The notes beneath the pieces are model-generated. The model searched no databases. It saw nothing but the letters and a program-made list of their open reading frames with translations, and had not been told where the DNA came from. A stretch of DNA of 64,000 nucleotides from Tomocerus qinae (Eukaryota > Arthropoda > Collembola > Entomobryomorpha > Tomoceridae). Below, piece after piece: positions 54,835 through 64,000 of this stretch (position 1 is its first letter; the number at the start of each line of letters is the position of its first letter). The translations under genes and the position numbers were made by a program. The DNA is taken from assembly GCA_020055645.1 (NCBI GenBank), contig CM034546.1, positions 102,114,001 through 102,178,000 on the forward strand, given 5' to 3'.

Positions 54835-57819
54835 ATGGGCAAAAATCTAGAAAATGGACACGCTACGAAGACGGATTCATCTAAACCACGTATGTATAAT
54901 TATCTATCTGCTCTAGTACTGCATTTACATGAAATATATATTATCTCTATACATTATATCTATATTATATCCTAGAATAGAATCTATAACATTTCAAATG
55001 GTAGTATACATTTTGCAAATTCGTTTTTGCGTACATCTATTGGGTATAGATATACATATAGTGTGATCTTTGTTATAATTCTACTATAGTGTATTTTATA
55101 AGTATTTTACTAATGTATGAATTTCTATGTGCATTAAGTAACTCTTGATTTGTTCTCTCTTTGCAGCTCGGTTGCTATTTTCTTGTCGGCTCACATTATT
55201 CGTCGTTTGTATGATAACCACATTCAGTTTTATGATCCAGCGAATCAATATTAACTTTGCTTTAGTTTGCATGGTGAAACCTATCCATCACCACGTGCCA
55301 CCTCTCAACTCGACATTCGACATTTCCTCAGATGAATTCACCAACAGAAACAATAACTCCGTCCTCAATGGGGATTTTGAGACTTTGGAAAACATTACCA
55401 ATTACAATGACTATACAGACAATAAAGACCTTTTGGCGACAGAACAAGATTGCAAATTCACGACAACTTTATCAAAAAGCAATCAGTCTCATGTATGAAT
55501 TTCATTATAGCAATCAATATTTGGTATACCTATATTATAGCAAGCACGAAGTATGCACATGGCATACATTTCATTAGTGCTAATTCATTTGTATGTACCT
55601 ATACACAATGTAATCTAAATTCTGCTGTTTTTGATTGACAGGGCGATGTGGGCGAATTTGAATGGTCCAAAGATGTCCAAGGGGCTTTGCTGGCGTCTTT
55701 TTACTATGGATTTGTGTTTACTCAAGTAATTGGCTTTTTTACTATATCGTTATCTACTAAATTCTCTACGCCACCTTTTATTGTTCATTTAGTAATTTTA
55801 TAGATTTAAAAATTATATTTTACAGATAGACTAAATTTTAAATAAATTCTGCAGGTTGAATGAAAAGTGACCGCGTTTTATACCATTCTGAAAATAAGTT
55901 TGATCAATTCTTACTCGTATTAAAGGAGTAAACGAAGTAAATTGGTAAATTGTTCCGTTTGGTTGTAGATTCCCGGAGGTTGGATTTGTGATCGATTCGG
56001 GGCAAAGAAAGCCTTTATTCTAACTTCGGGTATATTTAGCTTCCTATCTCTAGTCAATCCAGTTGCTGCAAAATTGGGACCAGAGTACCTCTTTGTCACT
56101 AGGTTGTTACAAGGTTTAGTCAATGTAAGTCTATTAATGCTATAAAAGTCAGAACAATATTTATGTTAATACTAAACTAAGGCATTATTACACGATAAAT
56201 GAATTCTCTATTTGTATCTGGACAGGGAGGAGCTATTCCGAGCATAAATGTATTGTCAGCCCGATGGTGCGGTGCTCGAGAAAGAGCTTTTCTTCTTGGC
56301 ATAGCTTATGCTGGATTTAGCATAGCTTCCGCAGTTACTTATCCGATAGCGGCCTTCCTATGTGCTTATCTTGGCTGGGAATGGATATTTTACGTCACAG
56401 GTGACAAACTTAATCCTAGAAACTAGAAAATTGACTGGAAACCGATAAACGATACCTAATAAAAATCCCATAAAAACTATATGGCTTAACTTACCAAGAA
56501 AATTGAAACTGCTATAAATTTGATATGTTTTCTTATAAAGGAACATTTGGAATCATCTGCTGCATCGGCTCATACTTCTTAATATTTGACTGGCCAGAAA
56601 AGCATCCCAGGATACAAATTACAGAGCTGCAGTACCTCAGAAAAACTCGGGCTGTTCAATATGGAAATGGAAATAAAACGGTAATATGCAATTGATTGAT
56701 ACTTTGATGCACAATTTTTGTGTTTGTTTGTACCGGTGAAAATAAATGCTTTTTCATCTGGAATTAATGATAACTTATAAATAGATATGAAGTACCAAAC
56801 CAATTTTAGTTTGATTATTTCGTCTTAATCATAGACTAAAACATAACCCACCTAAAATTACATCTTCTTTGCGTCTTAATGATAAAGACAAATTACACTA
56901 ATTGGTATACCTTTTCTTTGACAGAAATTAAATGTTCCCTGGAAGCTGATTATTTTCTCCGGGCCAATAATGGCCCTGCTTATCACGAATTTCTGTTGCT
57001 TTTGGGTGTTCTTGACGATGGTGACATACTTGCCTACCTTCCTTAAGGAGGTGATGGGTATGGATATCAGTCAGGTATGGATAAAATTATGCTATCGTTT
57101 TCGCTTCAAAATTATTATCATAGTGAACCTAATTTGCAAATTGTTATTTCCCAGAATGGATTATATTCATCCATCCCATTTATAATAATGATGATCTTTC
57201 ATTTTGCGGTGAGCCACATTTTTGATTTGGTAAGGAAAATGGATTTCTGCCGATTGACATACCTTCGAAAGATTTTCAATACCGTTGGTAAGACTTAATC
57301 TAGAAACTTTTGTAAAAATCATTATAATTCTTTTGTAAAATTTTAGTATAAATGTTAAATCTGTTTTATACAGGAATGGTGATACCTGCAATCTGTCTTT
57401 CAGTAATCGGTTTGCTATCTTGTAACAGCCAAATCGAAGCAATATTTGTAATAGCTGCTGGTTTAGCATTTACCGAATTTGCATTTATGGGAGGATATCT
57501 CTTCAGTGTATTTGAAATCGCTCCGAGATTTGCAGGAGTTGTGACCGGCGTCAGCAACACTTTCGGATTGCTGACCGGTTTTCTCTGTCCTGCATTAGTA
57601 GGGTACATCACAGCTTCAGGAACAAGAAGCGAATGGCTAATGGTGTTTTACATCGCTGCTGCCTTCAGTATTTTCGGAAGTATTGTTTACCTTTTACTAG
57701 GAAGTTCAGAGCTTCAACCCTGGGCTGCTGCCCCAGCTGAAAGTCCTCGTGATACAGAATTAAAATCTCTACAAGAGAATCTCCTAGACAAATCAATAGT
57801 CCACGCTGGTCGTGGTTAA
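54835..57819 (+). CDS. SLC17-family anion transporter (sialin / phosphate-cotransporter-like)
   Basis: Nine exons: 54835-54889, 55167-55492, 55642-55725, 55969-56124, 56226-56400, 56541-56680, 56925-57074, 57155-57287 and 57374-57819. All are in frame, about 554 residues. It is a 12-helix major-facilitator protein with SLC17 hallmarks: QRININ(F)ALVCMV in helix 1, FEWSKDVQGALLASFYYGF, QIPGGWICDRFGAKKAF, RLLQGLVNGGAIPSINVLSARWC, ERAFLLGIAYAG, FYVTGTFGIICC, and late helices with GVVTGVSNTFG. Relatives move organic anions (sialic acid, glutamate, urate) or Na+/phosphate across lysosomal, vesicular or plasma membranes; the substrate is not decided here. The loop after helix 1 is long, Asn/Asp-rich and has several N-glycosylation sequons. 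The C-terminus is short and acidic. AATAAA signals follow at 58158 and 58259. Confidence 0.88.
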
Positions 57820-58957
57820 GTTTCTAAATTAACTTAGTGATTTTCTAGCTATCTATTTTGGTATCGGTTATAGGTTATGGCGTTCTAGTATCAAATATCT
57901 GAATTTTCTTGGGGTATTCGCAACTATTAAGATATTATCTAACAGATTTTCATCACAATTTGTATTGCAATTTATTTTGTTGTCATTTTCAAGGAGTTAT
58001 GGGTTGTGAGCATTTATGAATGTGATATTATAAATGATGGTTGTTATACTAATGATGTTGAATCTTGGCTGTTTCAGTCCGGTGAGATATTAAGACTTTC
58101 ATTCTTAATTATTATCAAATTTTATTCTGTATTAATAATGAGAATCCTGTCTTGAGCAATAAAATTATATGCTAATATTTTAGAACTGTGCCACAATATT
58201 ATGTCTTATCATCTCCGTAATTGTGCCATATTTAATAGGTGTGCATATTGTACCTGAGTAATAAAGACATTTGCAATTATACAGCCTAGGATATTATAAT
58301 GGGCGGATATCATAATGGTTACACTCAATCTATTATTCTGCACAGTCTGTAATTACGTGCTAAATGAACTTATTATTACAGAGCAGGGATGCCGTAATGA
58401 GAAATGATATTCAGTAAGGAAGGGAAACGACAGGAATATAATGCAAAAGACTATTTATTTCATTCCATTTAAAAACAACCCAGTAATTCAACATCAAATC
58501 ATCGTTAGAACATTGCTACGGATAGAACGAGACGCTCACTCACGCTCATTGCTCATTAGATAAGAAGAAAGTTGAATCGTTGAGTATTTGTTCACATTAG
58601 TTAGAAGGATGCGACATGCGACCGTTTTTTGTACACACACCAAGCACCATAAAAATATACGCATACTATACATACATTACACTCACTCTCAGATAACATT
58701 CGAATACAAATCCTTACAAATACAATTTTACAACATTCTAGTAAATGACCAAGTACAATACAAGTACAATGCTCCAACTAAAAAAGCATGTACAAATTAG
58801 CAGGACACAAATCCACGGTGGTTTTGACGATTTAAAATTAAACTGACGAAATGAACGAAAATTTACTAAAACTACACAACAAAATGGTAATTTTTGAGTG
58901 AGTTTCTTAGAAATGCAGCTCTGAGGTTTATCTGACTATTATCGTATCGTGACTGAG
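57820..58957. other. Convergent 3' flanks of the SLC17 and cuticle-like genes
   Basis: Polyadenylation signals AATAAA at 58158-58163 and 58259-58264 serve the plus strand. A minus-strand AATAAA lies near 58454-58459 for the cuticle-like gene. No gene lies between. Confidence 0.5.
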
Positions 58958-60159
58958 TTATTTCCTCCTTCCGTATGCAGAATGTCCGTAATGTCCTCCG
59001 GCACCGTAAATCGCTTGCCCACTTTGAACATCTGTAAAAGCAGCCACTGGTGCTTCGTATGCCTCAGCTCCATAGGACTCAATACTCAGACTCGGAGCAA
59101 GTTCAGCAACAGCCACAGCTTGAGAAGCGTATTCAGTCTGGGGAATTGCATACGCTGCTACTCCTTGGTGTCCACCATAAGCTGGAGCTGCGGCATAGCC
59201 GTATCCTCCATAGGATCCGTATCCTGAGGCCACTACTGGAGCAGCTCCGTACCCAGATGCAACAACTGCGGCACCTCCATATCCAGAAGCGACTGCTGGA
59301 CCACCTCCATATCCAGAAGCGACCACTCCACCTCCGTACCCAATTGCTGGAGCAGCAGCTAAAGCATAACCAGTTGAGACAGCTGGCCCTGCGTAAGAAA
59401 CTGGACCATTGACACCCACAGTCGGGTTCGAGTATGAAGTATATTGAGTGTTAAATTGCACTGGGGCCACTTTAGGGGATCCAATCGAAGTTTGAGTGTA
59501 TCCTAAAATGTAATAATTTTCATGCATAATTTGGCATTATTTCGGTTATTTTGTCAGATATTTTATCTATTATCTAACTGCAGAAATTTTATTTTAATAG
59601 ATGCAGTAAAATGCGAATTATGCCACCTGATGATTGTAAATTCATGTTTCATGAAATTACTTTCAGCGAATTAATCAGATATTGTTTTCAAAATTAATTA
59701 TTGTACTTACCCTGAACATGGCCAATACTAAGAGCTGGCTCGCTATGAGTCAATCTGGTCGTCGTTTTCGTAACAACTGGAGTAATCGTCTTCGTAACGC
59801 CAACAGTTTCAACATTTCTGATGGCAGCAGCAGGAATGCTATGTTTATATCCATGAGGTCCGCTGGATTTATAGCCAGACGCTAAAGGCACAACGGCAGC
59901 ATGTCCATGATAATGATTTCGGAGAGAAGGTCCTCCATAACTCCCAGCAAAAGAGCTCCCTGGGAAATCAAAGATAAAAATTTTATTGCACATCACAAAT
60001 AATAACTGTAGTAGTAATCTGTGCACTGATTCCCATGCTGCAGTAGCAATTTAAGAAAAGAGACATGACTAGAATTCAAAAAATGTCAAAGAAAAACTTG
60101 AAGTTTTGAAAATTACCGAAAAGCGTGATCACAAAGGCAACTACAACAGAGTTGATCAT
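58958..60159 (-). CDS. Secreted Ala/Gly/Tyr-rich cuticle-like protein
   Basis: Three minus-strand exons: 60159-60117, 59959-59711 and 59502-58958, about 278 residues, all phase-1 joints. The small first exon encodes most of the signal peptide (MINSVVVAFVITLF). Exon 2 is a His/Ser/Gly-rich segment followed by TKTITPVVTKTTTRL. Exon 3 carries repeats of VASGYGG(G)PA and AAPA followed by a YGSYGGYGYAAAPAYGG tract, then an acidic tail with YGAGGHYGHSAYGRRK at the end. No chitin-binding Rebers-Riddiford motif or cysteines are seen, so it belongs to low-complexity structural proteins of the kind abundant in arthropod cuticle, not to a defined enzyme family. A TATA box lies at 60270-60277. Confidence 0.8.
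59215..59340 (-). repeat. ASGYGG coding repeat
   Basis: Near-identical 27-36 bp units encode VVASGYGGGPA-like peptides in exon 3 of the cuticle-like gene. Confidence 0.65.
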
Positions 60160-60269
60160 GTTGAACGTAAGATTTATAGTTAAATAAAATAAGTCGTTGA
60201 AGAAAAGCACTGATTGTTACAGTAGAACTTGTTTATTGGGAATGACTAAAGGCTTTTATTTGTCTTTAG

Positions 60270-60277
60270 CTTTTATA
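60270..60277 (-). promoter_or_regulatory. TATA box of the cuticle-like gene
   Basis: TATAAAAG on the minus strand about 110 bp upstream of the start codon at 60159. Confidence 0.6.
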
Positions 60278-63181
60278 GGTTCATTATGTAAGGGAGAGAC
60301 TTAGGACAAGGTGGAAGAAAAGAAGAGTAATGATATAGAGTACAAGAGCGGAGCATAAAAATTGCAAAATAAAAGCATCCTTTCATCGAATAATGAAAAT
60401 GAACCACCTGATTCCTAAAAGTCTGTCCACATCCTTCTTATCATTTGTAGTACATCAGATACACAAGGTACTTGACTGTAGGGCATATTGTTGATTTTGA
60501 TTATGTCTTACATATACCTTTAGGAGACGGACATGGGGAAGTAGTAAAATATGTACCTATACACTCCTCCTATGAAGTAATATACATTTAAATATGTATC
60601 ATCTGTCTATCTAGAGCCCATCTTTTCCTATATTGTGCAGATTGTCTTTATATGTGGGAAAGCATAATCTAGTAGTTATTATGTACGATGCGTATGAATT
60701 ACATATAAATTTTCATTATCCCTATCACCTGCCGTTTAAAATGATGTAAACAGATCTAACATTAACGAGATAAGACTTACAATCACATTTGTATAGGCGT
60801 ATAGGATGTCAGACATATGTACACATATTGTATAGTACGTGCACTATTGTTAAGATGCAGCTTCCTGTTCCTGCCACTTACATTATATAACATTAGTGTC
60901 TGACTGACACACTGTCTGTCAATACAAGCATATGCATTCCATTAGTTCTCGGACAACACTATACAGCTCTCATTTAATGCAAGTTAATCTAGCACAGAAT
61001 TTGTACACACGTATTGCATCTTGCACCCGAGAGCCCACTTAGATAGTTACCACTAAATGTGCACTCAATTCTGTGTATACTCTGCTTGAATATTAACTTC
61101 GTTTATATACCTACTTGTACAATTGTTTCTTTTATACGGATTTTTTTTATTTTGCTCTGACAAGTGTATTTTTTGCAACTGTAAATTCAGAACTCTCAAA
61201 TAATATTTCATTGTTGATTATGTCGTGCAGACCAGACCGGTAATAGAGGAATGTTACAAAACAAATGTTCTACAATGGGAAACTGCGAATTTGGTTCAAC
61301 TCAGTGTTGATAAATGCATTTGTTTATGTTCATGCCAATTAAGTGCTCTATTTCTTATTTCCTGATTTTTTTCCCCGCAGAAATTAGTATGGGCCGTTTG
61401 TTGTCTTGTCTCATTGTTCCACCGGCGGTGATCCCAATGTGATGAGTAGCCAACTTGATTTGACAGAATTACACTGCTTTTACTTACCTTTAACTCACTC
61501 CTTCACTATTACAATCATATCCATATCCACTTGACTCTCACTTGTCGCATTTTTTGTAAAATATCTACTTTTTCTGCCCAGCCTTTACATTCGTTGCCAA
61601 TTGTATAAATGTAATTTCTTATACAAGGAGCTTGTTACTACTAGATTATACATTTCTTATTTTTTCCAATTTTTTACACATTTTAAATCAACTTTATGAT
61701 CTGAATGCTTAATTTAGCAATTAATGCTTAACTTGCTCTACGTGGCTTTTGTAGAATTCATTTTGTAGTAGTTAGATTAGTCGAAAGATAATAAAATGCT
61801 TTAGCTACCTAAATTTAGTCCATTAACCAAACAAAACTCGTTTTTCGATGCAATTTGTTTCGCCACTCTGTGCAGTCAGTCACTCTGGGAAGGATACGTT
61901 ATAGAATATTAGTGATGGATTGCATTTATTGGTCATCATTGCTCTATTTGCATTACGTATTAATGATAATCATGCCTTATTAGTTATGCCTACACGTATG
62001 AGACCTCTTACGTGACTTCACCATTTCCTATGACCGCCTATTAATTTATCCGTCTAAAACAACTCGAATTTTATTGCTAGTTTCAGGCCACAATCCTATG
62101 AATTTTATTACTTCAACTTTTGTCTGTGGGATTGCAATCAATTGCCATTCAAACATTAAGTAGAAACCATGCAATGCGTATTTCACTGCACATAAAACAT
62201 AAAATTTCAATTGTGTGTCAGTTATTATGCATTCATGAGTCACAGCCATTATAATTAGAAAATCTACTATTGAATAGTAGTTCTTTCGACCTAAAAGCTT
62301 TTTGTATAAATAAAGGCTGAATAAGACTAATTATTATTTTTGTCATAGAGGAACAAGAATCAGAGCAGAGTAGATAAACAATTTTTACTATTTACATACC
62401 AAAACCTGTAAGATAGAGTACAACTGTCTAAAATACTTTATGGTAGATCAACATTTACGTACCTACGCCCATATGCATAATGCGTAGTATTTAACACAAT
62501 AATTAATCGAGTAGCCTGACTACTCTGATTCTGGCACTTTTGGTAATAAGCTAGAGTGAAAATATTTCGTTGCGTGTAATGTTTGATTGCTATGAAAATG
62601 TAGGGTAATTAACCAATTAAAAACCTTATTCGAAACACCCGTATGTGGGTATCGCAGAGCAAAAGGGAATTTTAGATTTTAGATGGTAATTCTTATTCTA
62701 AAATGATAACCCATAAATAGTCTAAAACAAAACTTCAAGTAATGTAAATATTTTAATTTGAGATAAGCATCAACTATGCACTACAACCAAGTATCGGCCA
62801 TAAAGCGCATTTTGATAGCTGAAAACCAGTATTTAACATCCTATACCTACAGACTTTCTTGAAACATTATATTTTCTGGAGTAATATTTTGTAAAATCGA
62901 TTGTTTAGTAAACCAAAAAATAATATTATGAAACTAAGCATTTTGCTATAGCTTTAGAACTAGGAAGTAGACTTGTTTAGATTTGTTTTTGCTGGTGAAT
63001 GTATTCGTTAGATAAAGGTGTAACATTGAAAATGGTGTTTGGTTGGGCTTACAAATAAATGCTTTTCAACTTGGATTGCTGTGACTTTAGAATACTTTAT
63101 TAACTTGAAAATCAAACTTAATTTAACTTTCTTTCCATGAACTAATCTGCAATGCTTTGATATTTAATGGAGTAGTACTTT
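60278..63181. other. Intergenic region
   Basis: AT-rich sequence without a supported gene; the only open frames are short (for example 62046-62249 minus). A partly duplicated segment near its right end is listed separately. Confidence 0.45.
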
Positions 63182-63207
63182 CTAAAATATCGATTGTTTA
63201 GTAAAAC
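62877..63207. repeat. Direct duplication of a 40-bp segment
   Basis: 62877-62915 and 63168-63207 share a diverged copy containing ATCGATTGTTTAGTAAA, 290 bp apart. The second copy overlaps the stop codon of the edge gene, so its last codons come from the repeat. Confidence 0.5.
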
Positions 63208-64000
63208 AGTAGGAGAGTATTTTATTGCGAAGTTGTCTGTTGTAGCTCGGAGACAATTTTGTGGGATGCCGGAAGTTACCCGCATACTCCGACTTTGCTG
63301 TTTTTGATCTCGCAGCTTTAATTGGTTTCTTTTGTTGACTCTTTCCGCTGTTTGGGTTTATGTTTGTTTGATCTGATTCGTCTGTTTTTGATTTGTCTCG
63401 TTTACCTGTAGCAGTAGTAGAGGAAGCAGTTCGAGCCCGGCTTCGTGAGTGATGTCGACTGCATCTCGTACAATTCATATTGTCGGGATGAACGGCTGTG
63501 GCCAATCTCTCTCTGTAGTTCAATTCTTTTAGTTTCTTCTCGTTCTCCGCCAGCTGTCCGTGAACTGGACAGAGTAAAATGGATTTTAGTTCTGCCAATG
63601 ACATTTTATCTGTCGAGACTTGAACACCTACAGCTCGAGAACTGTTTTCGGGGTGAATCTCCTCTTCGAAGGAAGATTGGTGTTCAAGTGCGTTTTTGTT
63701 ATTATCGCACACACTTCTGACACGAGCGCGGCGAAGTTTCGTTTCTTTCACGACTTCCACATCCTCTTTCCCTGATACTGACGATGATTGTCTTCTGCTT
63801 TGATGTCTACTTTTGTTTTCCTTTGAGTTGTTTTCATTATCTTTATCTTCCTGCGATGGAGAAACGCTATTTTTATTACAATTTTCAGAAGTCTGTTCGG
63901 GAGCGGAAACTTGTTCCGTTGTGGTCGATGAGATAGACGCACGAGAACTTTCCGCTGCAGGACATCCTTCTTTATGAATTTCCTTTCCTGATGTTCTTTG
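63182..64000 (-). CDS. C-terminal part of an unrecognised hydrophilic protein (runs off the window)
   Basis: One minus-strand frame is open from the window edge to the stop at 63182-63184, covering about 272 residues with no in-frame ATG start, so the 5' part lies outside. The sequence is Ser/Lys/Glu-rich and probably mostly disordered. It has a central more ordered stretch (MSLAELKSILLCPVHGQLAENEKKLKELNYRERL cut into helical parts), a CTRCSRHHSRSRAR cluster, and a basic Lys/Ser tail ending in CFTKQSIF. No domain is recognised. A nuclear or cytoskeletal role would fit the composition but is only a guess. Confidence 0.55.
   Translation of the reverse strand, partial: QRTSGKEIHKEGCPAAESSRASISSTTTEQVSAPEQTSENCNKNSVSPSQEDKDNENNSKENKSRHQSRRQSSSVSGKEDVEVVKETKLRRARVRSVCDNNKNALEHQSSFEEEIHPENSSRAVGVQVSTDKMSLAELKSILLCPVHGQLAENEKKLKELNYRERLATAVHPDNMNCTRCSRHHSRSRARTASSTTATGKRDKSKTDESDQTNINPNSGKSQQKKPIKAARSKTAKSEYAGNFRHPTKLSPSYNRQLRNKILSYCFTKQSIF

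Overview
The window looks like nuclear DNA of an arthropod. It is AT-rich, its genes are split by mostly short GT-AG introns, it has TATA boxes about 85-120 bp upstream of the starts of several secreted-protein genes, and it carries cuticle-like low-complexity secreted proteins plus a serine-protease homolog of an arthropod type. A GH24 (phage/bacterial-type) lysozyme would suit a soil hexapod such as a springtail, but that placement is a guess. All gene models here were spliced by eye; exon coordinates are in the entries and most junctions keep frame exactly.

Layout. 1-4.5 kb: a glycine-rich secreted protein (+) and a secreted cysteine-module protein (-). 5.4-7.5 kb: an F-box/LRR-like protein (-). 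10.5-13 kb: an Ig + ephrin-receptor-like single-pass membrane protein (+) whose layout recalls the sperm protein ZPBP/Sp38. 13.3-16 kb: a catalytically dead serine-protease homolog full of Pro/Tyr repeats (-). 16.8-18.8 kb: Integrator subunit INTS15 (-). 20-25 kb: the most striking locus, a reading frame joining the ubiquitin-binding N-terminal half of a USP5/USP13-type deubiquitinase to an almost complete SETDB1/eggless H3K9 methyltransferase (+). 25.7-26.6 kb: GH24 lysozyme with SH3b tail (-). 29.4-32.3 kb: a secreted, dibasic-site-rich, prohormone-like protein (-). 35.3-36.7 kb: a 1.39-kb foldback transposon. 36.7-46.6 kb: a gene-poor stretch leading to a two-exon C2H2 zinc-finger regulator (46.6-50.9 kb, +). 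54.8-57.8 kb: an SLC17-family transporter (+). 59-60.2 kb: an Ala/Gly/Tyr-rich cuticle-like protein (-). At the right edge is the C-terminal part of an unrecognised hydrophilic protein (-).

The genes do not form one pathway. Two of them (INTS15 and the USP5-SETDB1 chimera) are nuclear and are divergently arranged around a 1.2-kb shared upstream region; most of the others are secreted or membrane proteins. The best candidate for something undescribed is the chimera: the USP5 part has normal introns and stops at the end of its ubiquitin-binding zinc finger, while the SETDB1 part is a single 3.6-kb exon, as if an intronless SETDB1 copy had landed in, or replaced, the catalytic half of a USP5 gene.
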